From NCBI RefSeq assembly GCF_000525775.1, contig NZ_JALU01000003.1, positions 39,052 through 103,051 of the forward strand: DNA of 64,000 bases, given 5' to 3'. A program made the translations under genes and the position numbers. This DNA comes from Mogibacterium timidum ATCC 33093 (GTDB taxonomy: Bacteria; Bacillota; Clostridia; Peptostreptococcales; Anaerovoracaceae). The notes under the pieces were generated by a model. It made no database searches. It worked only from the letters and a program-made list of their open reading frames with translations, and was not told the origin of the DNA. Of this stretch, positions 53,362 through 61,983 are shown piece by piece; the first letter of the stretch is position 1; every line of letters begins with the position of its first letter.

Positions 53362-54048
53362 CTATCTAATTACGGCACCAACCGTTTTCAGCATAGTCTT
53401 GATTTCCCCTACGAAGCTAAAGTTTCTCAAGGCATCAAGATTATACTTCATCTTTTCCGGCAAAACCCTTTCAACATATACCTCATCAGGGTTTTCCGCG
53501 CATCCTATAAGCTCATTTTCATCCTTGTATGTTATACTCGCCTCAGAAGTTACGCCTGCAGGAAGGAGCAGTGTTGCAAGCATCTCATTCGAGTAACACG
53601 CTACATACCTAGGCACTTCAGGTCTGGTTCCGACAAACGACATATCCCCGGTGATGACATTTAATAGCTGTGGAAGCTCATCCAGTCTGTATCTTCTAAG
53701 CTTATGCCCAATTTTGGTAACTCTCGGATCATTTTCCTGCGTAACCTGTGCGCCAAGTTTTTCGGCATTTACAACCATAGTCCTGAACTTAAAAATCCTA
53801 AATTCTCTGCCGTTAGTCGTCGCCCTCACCTGTCTGAAAAAGGCCGGACCCGGATCATCGATTTTTATCAGTATAATCAAAATCAAGAGTATTGGCGAGA
53901 GAATGATAGTCATCAGCAGCGAAATGACGAAATCAAATATCCTCTTTGCTATCAATGAGCCCTTTCTAGAGTTTAGGATGTCGTAGTATTCTTTTACTTC
54001 ATCGCACCTCATGTGTTCAGGCAGGTCATTCCACTTGCATAAAACCAT
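53362..54048 (-). CDS. Initiating sugar-phosphate transferase (PglC/WcaJ-type)
   Basis: A 228-residue polyprenyl-phosphate phosphoglycosyltransferase that starts the repeat unit on undecaprenyl phosphate. One membrane helix (~35-65) is followed by the catalytic wording PAFFRQVRATTNGREF, RIFKFRTMV, RYRLDELPQLLNVITGDMS and FVGTRPEVPRYV. Size is that of the small, single-span PglC group. Its partners PglF/PglE-like genes lie just upstream, so the first sugar is probably an amino-trideoxyhexose such as AATGal. The ATG directly follows the preceding TAG. Confidence 0.9.
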   Translation of the reverse strand: MVLCKWNDLPEHMRCDEVKEYYDILNSRKGSLIAKRIFDFVISLLMTIILSPILLILIILIKIDDPGPAFFRQVRATTNGREFRIFKFRTMVVNAEKLGAQVTQENDPRVTKIGHKLRRYRLDELPQLLNVITGDMSFVGTRPEVPRYVACYSNEMLATLLLPAGVTSEASITYKDENELIGCAENPDEVYVERVLPEKMKYNLDALRNFSFVGEIKTMLKTVGAVIR

Positions 54049-55260
54049 CTACTTAATAAGCCCCCTCTTCTTAAGGCTATCAACGAAATTCTCTATAACG
54101 TATTCATTCTGCTCATCGGTCATCGTTGAGAAAACAGGTAGCGAAATCAGATTCTCGTACTGATGATAAGCATTTGGATAATCTTTAATATCGAATCCGA
54201 GATTTTTATATGCAGTCATCATCGGGAGCGGCTTGTAATGAACGTTACAAGCAATCTCGCGTTCCGCCATATCCTGAATCACTGCATTTCTGTCATCTAT
54301 GGTAGCTCCCGGAATCCTCACCAGATACAGATGTCCCGTTGAAGTCATCTCATCTGTGTAATGATGCATAACCTTGAGTCCAAGCTTTTCAAGAGCATTT
54401 CTGTAGTTCTCGTTGAGCTCCCTACGCCTCTTGAGCAAGCCATCATATCTGTCTAGCTGGGCAATTCCAATAGCCGCATTGATATTTGTCATATTGCACT
54501 TGTACGCAGGATACATTACATCGTACTCCCATGCGCCGGCTCTGTTCTTGGACAGAGCGTCCTTGGATTGTCCATGAAGCGAATACAACTGCAGCTCATG
54601 GTACAGCTCTTCGTTGTTGATGCCCTCAATGTTTCTCCATGTTAGAGCTCCTCCTTCTGCAGTTGTCAGGTTCTTAACTGCATGGAACGAAAACGAGGTA
54701 AAATCGGCAATTGCACCAGCCTTAACTCCCTTTTTTACAGAACCGAAAGCATGTGCCCCATCGGAAACTACAGCTACTCTGCCGATCGCGGCCTGTAGTT
54801 TGTTAGTCGGCTTAAATAGACTCTTCTTAGACTCTACTATATCAAATAGTCTTTCATAGTCACATACCATTCCGCCTAGGTCGACAGGGATGATAGCCTT
54901 TGTATTTTCATTTATCGCCTCGGCAACCTTGTCATAGTCCATCTCGAACTGCTCCGGCGCTGAATCGATAATTACAAGCTTCGCGCCCTTGTGTACAACC
55001 GGGCTCGCCGAAGCTGTGTATGTATATGCCGGAACTATAATCTCATCACCTTCACCGACTCCCAGAATATGAAGAACTGCCTCAAGTGATGCAGTAGCTG
55101 AAGAGAGTGCAACGGCTTTGTCAACTCCAATATACTCCGCAATTCTTATCTCGAACTCCTTAACCTCCGGACCGGTTGTAATCCAGCCGGATTTAAGAAC
55201 TTCTATAACTCTATTAATCTCTAACTCTGAAATATCAGGTGGTGAAAATGGTACTTTCAT
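54049..55260 (-). CDS. DegT/DnrJ/EryC1 aminotransferase, 4-amino-4,6-dideoxy-sugar type
   Basis: A 403-residue PLP-dependent sugar aminotransferase. Signature parts: PFSPPDISELEI, SGWITTGPEVKEFE, ALSSATASLEAVL, PVDLGGM, SDGAHAFGSVKKG and the PLP lysine in FSFHAVKNLTTAEGGAL. Placed between a 4,6-dehydratase and an initiating transferase, it should make UDP-2-acetamido-4-amino-2,4,6-trideoxyhexose (AATGal or the bacillosamine precursor). No PglD-like second acetyltransferase lies next to it, which leaves the 4-amino group free, as in pneumococcal teichoic acid. GGAGG precedes the ATG. Confidence 0.87.
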   Translation of the reverse strand: MKVPFSPPDISELEINRVIEVLKSGWITTGPEVKEFEIRIAEYIGVDKAVALSSATASLEAVLHILGVGEGDEIIVPAYTYTASASPVVHKGAKLVIIDSAPEQFEMDYDKVAEAINENTKAIIPVDLGGMVCDYERLFDIVESKKSLFKPTNKLQAAIGRVAVVSDGAHAFGSVKKGVKAGAIADFTSFSFHAVKNLTTAEGGALTWRNIEGINNEELYHELQLYSLHGQSKDALSKNRAGAWEYDVMYPAYKCNMTNINAAIGIAQLDRYDGLLKRRRELNENYRNALEKLGLKVMHHYTDEMTSTGHLYLVRIPGATIDDRNAVIQDMAEREIACNVHYKPLPMMTAYKNLGFDIKDYPNAYHQYENLISLPVFSTMTDEQNEYVIENFVDSLKKRGLIK

Positions 55261-55308
55261 CTACGATATGCCTCCTAACATTTTAAAACAACCATGTCAT
55301 TATACACC

Positions 55309-57186
55309 CTAGTTTTTAGGCGTATATGTTGGGACTATGTTTTTGATATACCTCTTGATATCATTAGGCTCAGCCTCTACATAATCCTTGAGCTCGTTAA
55401 GCTCGTCGATGAATCGTTCCTCATCAATATTAATAGGATGCCCAATATGAATCATCTTATTTGCCGTATCCTGAAGTCCTTCTTCATCCATCAAAAGCTC
55501 TTCGAACAGCTTCTCGCCAGGCCTCAGCCCTACGTACTTAATTTCAATGTCAATTCCAGGCTTAAGTCCGGATAGTAGAATCAGATTTCTAGCCAGGTCA
55601 TCAATCTTAACCGGCTTCCCCATGTCAAGCACGAATATCTCACCCCCCTTTGCAAAAGCTCCTGCCTGTAGCACAAGCGAAACCGCCTCTGGGATGGTCA
55701 TAAAATATCTGATGATATCAGGGTGCGTAACTGTAACCGGCCCCCCCTCTGCAATCTGTCTTTTAAATAGAGGAATAACACTTCCGTTACTCCCGAGTAC
55801 GTTTCCAAATCTAACCGCAACAAACTCCGTTTTAGACCTGTTGTTATATGTCTGCACAATCATCTCACAGAGACGTTTAGATGCCCCCATAATATTAGTG
55901 GGGTTTACTGCCTTATCTGTTGATATGAGAACGAACTTCTTAACGTTCCATTTGTCAGACGCGAGCACAATCTTCCAAGTTCCGAGAACGTTGTTCTTAA
56001 TAGCTTCATTAGGGCTAGATTCCATAAGCGGAACATGTTTGTGCGCAGCCGCATGGTAGACTATATCAGGCCTATACATCTCGAATATATGGTCTATTCT
56101 TTTTGTATTTCTTACAGAAGCTATAAGCACGACAAGATTGAGCTCAGGGAATTCTCTCTTAAGCTCATTTTGTATCTCATATGTTGTGTTTTCATAAATG
56201 TCCAGCATAACCAGCTGTTTAGGATTGTGACTGGCAATCTGCCTGCAAAGCTCGCTTCCGATAGAGCCGCCGGCTCCTGTAACCATAACAACCTTGTCAG
56301 ATACATACTCCATAATTCCGTCTATGTCGACTTCAATAGGCTCTCTTCCTAGAAGGTCGTTTACATCTACGTGTTTGAGCTGCGACACGCTAACATCACC
56401 GCGAATAATCTGGTATATTCCCGGGACAATCATAAGCTCGCACCCCGTCTGCTTGCATATATCGAGAATCCTTTTCTTCTCTTCGCCTGATGCAGACGGC
56501 ATAGCAAGCAGAATCTGATTAATAGAGTATTTCTGAACAAGAACTTCAATATCCCTCGTCGTGCCGGCAATACGCACTCCATTCATTCTCTTTCCGGTTT
56601 TAGACTCGTCGTCATCTACTAGGCATATAATCTTTTTCTTAAGGCTAGGGTTTGCTTTAATCTCCTTAATGAGACCGGCTCCTGCAGCACCTGCACCTAT
56701 AATCATAGCTCTCTTTGCTTGTCCGCGGCTATTGCCAATACCTTTGAGCTCTCTAGCCGCTCTGGCAATAAATCTCACAAAAAAAGTTATTGCAAATAAA
56801 AATCCACCGGAAAGCAAATAAAAGCTTCTCGGCATTCCGTAACTCCTTTGTTCAAAGAAAGCAAATACAGTTGTAACCATGAGTGTATATAGGACAGTTG
56901 CAACAAATACGTTAAGCATATCCCTTATACCTACATACGACCACAGGCTTGAATACATATGGCAAACTGCAAATATTACAATCCCGAGGGACATCACCAC
57001 AAATTGATGACTCTTAAACATCTCCCAATATGAACCCATTGGCTCATTTAGCGAGAAGTCAAATCTTATAAAGAGTGCCAGGAATGACGAAACCTCGATT
57101 GCCACCAAATCACAGATTATAAGTAGGCTTGTCTTGATAAGAGATGCTTTATCAAAATTCAATTTGTTGTTAATATTCATATTCAT
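55309..57186 (-). CDS. UDP-GlcNAc 4,6-dehydratase, PglF/WbpM/CapD-type
   Basis: A 625-residue membrane-linked dehydratase/epimerase. Four hydrophobic helices (~15-140), an N-terminal Rossmann-like part (MIIGAGAAGAGLI), and the SDR catalytic part with VMVTGAGGSIGSELCRQ, YHAAAHKHVPLME, LISTDKAVNPTN and MGASKRLCE (Met replaces the usual SDR Tyr, as normal in this group). It converts UDP-GlcNAc to the 4-keto-6-deoxy sugar used by the following aminotransferase. ATG 57186 has AGGGAAAG upstream; the longer frame is rejected. A clear promoter precedes it. Confidence 0.92.
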   Translation of the reverse strand: MNMNINNKLNFDKASLIKTSLLIICDLVAIEVSSFLALFIRFDFSLNEPMGSYWEMFKSHQFVVMSLGIVIFAVCHMYSSLWSYVGIRDMLNVFVATVLYTLMVTTVFAFFEQRSYGMPRSFYLLSGGFLFAITFFVRFIARAARELKGIGNSRGQAKRAMIIGAGAAGAGLIKEIKANPSLKKKIICLVDDDESKTGKRMNGVRIAGTTRDIEVLVQKYSINQILLAMPSASGEEKKRILDICKQTGCELMIVPGIYQIIRGDVSVSQLKHVDVNDLLGREPIEVDIDGIMEYVSDKVVMVTGAGGSIGSELCRQIASHNPKQLVMLDIYENTTYEIQNELKREFPELNLVVLIASVRNTKRIDHIFEMYRPDIVYHAAAHKHVPLMESSPNEAIKNNVLGTWKIVLASDKWNVKKFVLISTDKAVNPTNIMGASKRLCEMIVQTYNNRSKTEFVAVRFGNVLGSNGSVIPLFKRQIAEGGPVTVTHPDIIRYFMTIPEAVSLVLQAGAFAKGGEIFVLDMGKPVKIDDLARNLILLSGLKPGIDIEIKYVGLRPGEKLFEELLMDEEGLQDTANKMIHIGHPINIDEERFIDELNELKDYVEAEPNDIKRYIKNIVPTYTPKN

Positions 57187-57254
57187 GCCTGCTTTCCCTG
57201 AAGTCATCATGCATATTAGTCTCATAAATTTGCGCACACCAAATCTATCATAAT

Positions 57255-57283
57255 ATTGTACCTATTATGAACGAATTAGTCAA
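57255..57283 (-). promoter_or_regulatory. Promoter of the main polysaccharide operon
   Basis: On the - strand: TTGACT (57283-57278), a 17-base spacer and TACAAT (57260-57255). A second possible pair, TTGACA (57310-57305) and TATTTT (16-base spacer), lies just upstream. It would drive the dehydratase gene and the genes that follow it leftward. Confidence 0.6.
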
Positions 57284-57379
57284 AAATACAAGACCTTTAA
57301 AAACTGTCAAATTATAACAAAGACTCTTTCTTTGTAATTATTTCATATTAAATCCACCGTTGCTTCATATGGCCAGCAG

Positions 57380-58243
57380 CTATTTTAGAATTCCCGAGCC
57401 ATATTCGTAAGAATATTCTCTGCCCTCGCATTCAAACTTAAATCCTGTTGCACAATTGTCCACAACCTTAATCGCCTGAATTTTATGCAGTTCAGACTCT
57501 CTCGTTTCCAGCTTAATCGCTATATCCTTTAGAATCGTCGAACGAGTGTCTTCGATATACGATTCGTCGAATTCTCTTAGTTCGTCAAGCGTGTCAAATT
57601 CAAATATGGACTCGGTTGCATATTTTTTTAATTTCATCCGGAGCGTACCGATATGTTCAATGTATATGTCCTCCCAGAGTTTATCGATGATTTCTTCGTC
57701 TCCATAGCTCTGCTCAAGGATTTTGACGAATTTCTTGCTGAACTCCTCATCCCAAAATACGTGTCCGAGCATGTACCAAGCATCTGCTCCACCAATTTGA
57801 ACGTCAGTTATGTAACCGTCCCCATCAGCCTTCATGCACCATTCCTTAGTATATCCCTCGGAGTAAATGCCACTATAAAAAGCCGTCTCTTCCGACGAGT
57901 TAAACGGATTTTCTGTAAAATAATTATCCGCTGAGCATATATACGAATTCTTAACTATATCCTTTACCGCATGAATACTCGAATGGTTGTTGCGAGTCGC
58001 ATACTCACTGTTATGTACGAGTTGCACTCTGTATTTTTCCCCAAGATACTTAAACTGTTCGCCCTTGTAACCTGTAACTACATATATTTTCTCGACTCCG
58101 GCTTCCCTGAGCTGTCTTATTTGACGCTCAATCAGGACCTCGCCCTTAACTTCGATTAAAGCCTTATGTCTCTCGTAAGAAAGCGGCGCAAATCTGCTTG
58201 ATGCTCCTGCTGCCAGTATTATTGCGTTATCAACCTTATGCAT
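57380..58243 (-). CDS. licC: LicC-like nucleotidyltransferase
   Basis: A 287-residue enzyme related to choline-phosphate cytidylyltransferase. IILAAGASSRFAPLS with RHKALIEVKGEVLIERQIRQL, the VVTGYKGEQF strand and SADNYFTENPF metal site are typical. The last ~45 residues form an extra beta-rich tail not usual in LicC. ATG 58243 overlaps the transporter gene by 8 bases and has AGGA 8 bases upstream; a much longer frame inside the transporter gene is rejected. It likely activates phosphocholine (or a similar phospho-base) with CTP for LicD. Confidence 0.85.
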   Translation of the reverse strand: MHKVDNAIILAAGASSRFAPLSYERHKALIEVKGEVLIERQIRQLREAGVEKIYVVTGYKGEQFKYLGEKYRVQLVHNSEYATRNNHSSIHAVKDIVKNSYICSADNYFTENPFNSSEETAFYSGIYSEGYTKEWCMKADGDGYITDVQIGGADAWYMLGHVFWDEEFSKKFVKILEQSYGDEEIIDKLWEDIYIEHIGTLRMKLKKYATESIFEFDTLDELREFDESYIEDTRSTILKDIAIKLETRESELHKIQAIKVVDNCATGFKFECEGREYSYEYGSGILK

Positions 58244-59912
58244 CTTTTGAATCCTCATGTTCTTCGCTACCATCAATCTGTATGCCACCTCTGGAAGAGT
58301 TCTCTGTCTCAGCGTTACAATCGCATTCCGCCACATTATTGCCATAGACTTCTGCCACGGCAGTTCCAGCCACTCTCCCACTTCGCGTCTTCATTAATTC
58401 GCCCGCATCCTTGAGGAAACTGACTGCGATTAACGTAATGACTGCGGCAATCGGAAAAGCCGCTATTATGCTGACTGACTGTATATTGCTCATTGAGCTT
58501 TCTGAGAACAGCAGTGCAATCGGAAGAACGATAAGCAGCAAGCACCACATAAGCTGAATCATGCGGTTCGGCGCCTCCCCATCCTTTAGCCTTCTATAGC
58601 TGTAGCACGAAGCGATGTATGCGATTGAGTCGAACGAAGTTGCGTAGAACGCAACCATGGTCAATATTAGTACTATAAGCACTGCAGTAGAACCTGGGAG
58701 CGTCTTTACGATATTGATGATGAGGTTGTACATATCACCCCTCTCGGTGTACGACTTGATGAGTGGAATGCCGTCGACTAGCTCTTTTCCGAGCGAGTAA
58801 TTCCCCAGAATTATAAAGCTGATAATCGTTGACCCTGCTCCAAAGCCATATCCGCCGACGATAGTCTGTCTTACGGTTCTACCGCGAGAAATCGTTCCGA
58901 TGAAGAACGGAGCAGCCACGCACCAAACCATCCAGTACGCCCAGTAATAGATAGTGTAATTCTGTGGAAACAGGGTCTTTCTCTCAGGATCTGTGAATGT
59001 TGACAGTTCGATGAAGTGCTGAATCATTCTGCCCATCGACTCTATTCCTGTATCAATGATGTATCCCGTCTTGCCTCCAAAGAACAACACGTACGCAAGC
59101 AGTCCGAAGAACAGGTAAATACATATCTTTGCAAGAATACTGATACCCTTAAATCCGTGTAACAGCGAATAAGTGTAAATTGCGCATGTTATCAGCAAAA
59201 TTATTATCGAAAGAGTGATACGGCTAAGCTCAACGTGGAACACAATCTTGATGATGCTTGCCATCAACGGAGTGGCTACGCTAAACGTCGTTGCTGTGCC
59301 TGCAATGAGCGCGAACACCGCCAGAAGATCTATCAACCTGCCAACGATTCCGTCCGTGTGCTTGCCAAGAACAGGTCTGCAAGCTTCAGAGAACTTCTGC
59401 TTGTCTCTATTCCTAACGTGCAGCATAAAGCCGAACGAAACTGCCAGAACTAGATAAAATGCCCAAGGGATAAGACTCCAGTGGAATAGAGGGAATACGC
59501 CGGCCCACTCCTGAATTGAACCTAGGCTTTTAACGTGAGGATCGGTAGCATATAGCACCCACTCTGCAAAGGAGTAGAACAGGATGTCAGCCGCAAGTCC
59601 GCAGGTGAACATCATCGCGCCCCAAGTAAAGAAGCTGTACTTGGGTTTCTCATCCTGTCCGCCCAGCACTATATCTCCGTATCCGGAAAATGCCATATAT
59701 AGAGAAATTGACAGAATCAACACCCCGATGATTAAGTAATATGACCCGAATCTGTCGCCGAGTACGTAACGAATGTCCGTTAAAACAGACTTTGATCTAT
59801 TGGGAAACGCAAAGAACAGTACACTCATACCACATATTATCGCTAGTGGCACAAGCGTTATCACCCAATCAATTTGCTTTCTTGCAACTGATACGCCGTT
59901 TTTCTTATTCAT
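58236..59912 (-). CDS. BCCT-family choline/betaine transporter
   Basis: A 558-residue membrane carrier with 12 helices of the betaine-choline-carnitine transporter family. The family signature is seen as TIYYWAYWMVWCVAAPFFIG and ISRGRTVRQT, and the aromatic substrate region as FHWSLIPWAFYLV. Between choline kinase and cytidylyltransferase genes it almost certainly takes up choline, filling the role LicB plays in Haemophilus and pneumococcus although LicB is of another family. A hydrophilic, acidic tail (~510-558) ends the protein. AAGGA precedes the ATG. Confidence 0.9.
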   Translation of the reverse strand: MNKKNGVSVARKQIDWVITLVPLAIICGMSVLFFAFPNRSKSVLTDIRYVLGDRFGSYYLIIGVLILSISLYMAFSGYGDIVLGGQDEKPKYSFFTWGAMMFTCGLAADILFYSFAEWVLYATDPHVKSLGSIQEWAGVFPLFHWSLIPWAFYLVLAVSFGFMLHVRNRDKQKFSEACRPVLGKHTDGIVGRLIDLLAVFALIAGTATTFSVATPLMASIIKIVFHVELSRITLSIIILLITCAIYTYSLLHGFKGISILAKICIYLFFGLLAYVLFFGGKTGYIIDTGIESMGRMIQHFIELSTFTDPERKTLFPQNYTIYYWAYWMVWCVAAPFFIGTISRGRTVRQTIVGGYGFGAGSTIISFIILGNYSLGKELVDGIPLIKSYTERGDMYNLIINIVKTLPGSTAVLIVLILTMVAFYATSFDSIAYIASCYSYRRLKDGEAPNRMIQLMWCLLLIVLPIALLFSESSMSNIQSVSIIAAFPIAAVITLIAVSFLKDAGELMKTRSGRVAGTAVAEVYGNNVAECDCNAETENSSRGGIQIDGSEEHEDSKDA

Positions 59913-59940
59913 ATCGGCATTTTCCTTTCTTTTTGTAAAA

Positions 59941-61716
59941 TCATAGACTTTCTATCAACGCTGATGCGTGTTTGTAGTATTCTTTAGCGTATCTATACTG
60001 TTTTAGCGAGTATTCTCCAAATTCTACGCCTAATTGTCTCTTATACTCACACCAATTCGACCATAGCAACCCACAGGCTGCGATATATGCATATATTTTC
60101 GCTCTAATAACATCCTCGCACTTGCCATCAAAGTACAAATCATTCAGTCTGTCGACTTCTTCCTTTGTGTACATGCTGTACAGTGAGAACATCGCCAAAT
60201 CCACGTGAGGATCCTGCATACCCGCATACTCCCAGTCAATGATCCTGATATCGATTTCTCCGCTTCCACCGTCACAAAACAGGAAGTTGTCAGGCACCGC
60301 ATCTATGTGAGTTAAGCACCTATGAGGGTTTAGTGACTCAATGAAATCCTTCAACTGATATATTTTATCTTTAGTCTTATTATAATCCCTATAAATCGAC
60401 TTATTTTCACCCCAAAGTCCTTCATATAGGTCAATCTCCCCGAATATATCGAAGTCATGATCCACTTTTAAATCTAAATTATGGAAATTTTTAAGAACAT
60501 TCATGCATTCTGCGACTTCTTTCCAGTTTTCCGGGTCACAAGTTCGGGTATTCTCTATGAATTTAGTGACTTTATACCCACTTTCTACGCCAAAGTACAG
60601 TATATCATCGCTTATCCCTTTATCTTTGATCACCTCGTACACTTGATACTCATGGCTTCTATTAATTAGTCGCTCAGTGCCTTCTCCGGGAATTCGCATG
60701 ATGTATTTTTCGCCCTTACACCTAAATAGGAACGACCTGTTGGTCATGCCCTTTTTGAGGACTTCGATATTGGTAATTTCACTCGTATCTACATCAAAAA
60801 CCTTGGCGAGTATGTCGATTGCATCTGACTGAAGACTCTCTGAGTCGGAGTCAAAGGCGCAAAGTTGGTCATACGTGTTGATTCCCACTGCGTAGTTTTC
60901 CGGCACCTTTTTCCCAAAAAGAATCATTTTACGAGGCCTCGTTTCTGTGTAAAGCGCATCCTCCCAGAAACAATCATCTCGATTGCTAAACTTTGTAATT
61001 CTTCGTCTCACCTCGTCGGCATCCTCGCTAGTCACATATGCTATGCCCAGCATCTTAAGTTGCTTGTTAGCAGAATTTCCAACATTGACAATCTCTTTAT
61101 TTCTATTTAATTTGACTTTGCTGTGTGCGCTCTTGCTATCTGAAACCATATACCAGGAGTATGGCTCACACTGACTAAACGGATTTTCTCTAAACCAGAT
61201 GTCTGACGGGATTACATACGTGTTTCCGAGATGCTTGCTTGCAAGCTTGAGAGAATGTAGATTTTCCTTACTTGCATAATCACTGTTTGTAATTAGATTT
61301 ACACCATATTCATCTATAAGGTACTCAAAGCTCTCCTTCATAAAGCCGACCACAACATATATCTTGTGGATTCCTGCTTCGTGAAGCTGCCTTATAAGGC
61401 GCTCAATAAGAACCTCTCCATGAACCTTGAGCATCGCCTTCGGATAAACTGTGTTGATCGGAACCATCCTCATACCAAATCCGGCTGCAAGTATAACCGC
61501 ATTTTGCGGCTTAGTACCTTCAAGCAATTCGATCGCTTTCGTCGTTATACAGTTATCCGCCCCTACGTAACCGAGCTCCTTTAGCTTAACAATAGCGCCG
61601 TTAATACTGCCCAGAGACGCACCATTAGCTTCAGCAATCTCTCTCTGCGTTGCGCCTTCGCTATTGTTCAAAGTCTTCAGAACGTCAAGTTCAGTCGTTG
61701 ATAGTTTAACCTTCAT
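59941..61716 (-). CDS. licA: HTH - LicC - LicA fusion: cytidylyltransferase and choline kinase
   Basis: A 591-residue three-part protein. Residues ~1-65 form a winged helix-turn-helix (LSTTELDVLKTLNN, TQREIAEANGASLGSINGAI). Residues ~70-300 form a LicC-type nucleotidyltransferase (VILAAGFGMRMVPIN, PKAMLKVHGEVLIERLI). Residues ~310-591 form a choline/ethanolamine kinase: FIENTRTC, the Brenner motif HIDAVPDNFLF and the metal Asp in IIDWEYAGMQDPHVDLAMF. It would phosphorylate choline and make CDP-choline in one chain. The HTH may let it regulate its own locus. Start ATG 61716; a GTG four codons earlier is possible. Confidence 0.9.
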   Translation of the reverse strand: MKVKLSTTELDVLKTLNNSEGATQREIAEANGASLGSINGAIVKLKELGYVGADNCITTKAIELLEGTKPQNAVILAAGFGMRMVPINTVYPKAMLKVHGEVLIERLIRQLHEAGIHKIYVVVGFMKESFEYLIDEYGVNLITNSDYASKENLHSLKLASKHLGNTYVIPSDIWFRENPFSQCEPYSWYMVSDSKSAHSKVKLNRNKEIVNVGNSANKQLKMLGIAYVTSEDADEVRRRITKFSNRDDCFWEDALYTETRPRKMILFGKKVPENYAVGINTYDQLCAFDSDSESLQSDAIDILAKVFDVDTSEITNIEVLKKGMTNRSFLFRCKGEKYIMRIPGEGTERLINRSHEYQVYEVIKDKGISDDILYFGVESGYKVTKFIENTRTCDPENWKEVAECMNVLKNFHNLDLKVDHDFDIFGEIDLYEGLWGENKSIYRDYNKTKDKIYQLKDFIESLNPHRCLTHIDAVPDNFLFCDGGSGEIDIRIIDWEYAGMQDPHVDLAMFSLYSMYTKEEVDRLNDLYFDGKCEDVIRAKIYAYIAACGLLWSNWCEYKRQLGVEFGEYSLKQYRYAKEYYKHASALIESL

Positions 61717-61874
61717 ATCGCATCTCACAATTTCTCATAAATTAATTGATTCATAACTCCGCTGTTCGTCATACATAATATCACCATTTTCATGAACATA
61801 CAATATATACATTTAGTGAACGCAGCTGCATAACGTATTATACTTTCAAAAATTACGACATAGCATGGCACACA

Positions 61875-61903
61875 AAAGGACCAAGTTCTTCACCTGGTCC
61901 TTT
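61875..61903 (-). terminator. Rho-independent terminator of the CHAP gene
   Basis: AAAGGACCA and TGGTCCTTT pair perfectly around an 11-base loop and are followed, on the - strand, by TGTG. The run is short, but the place, ~80 bases after the CHAP gene stop, fits. The remaining 61729-61874 holds AT-rich promoter-like sequence for the lic operon (for example TTGTAT/TATTAT, 17-base spacing). Confidence 0.7.
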
Positions 61904-61983
61904 ACCCTTAGCCTGATCTATTGATATGTGCTCTTCTGTTCAGCATCTTGTGATTTGACACCTGACGGCTTACATTCGAAATG

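Noticed and set aside
59941..61716. Tetranucleotide (CAAT-type) repeats for phase variation in the licA gene, as in Haemophilus
   Set aside because: I looked along the 5' part of the gene and saw no run of simple repeats.
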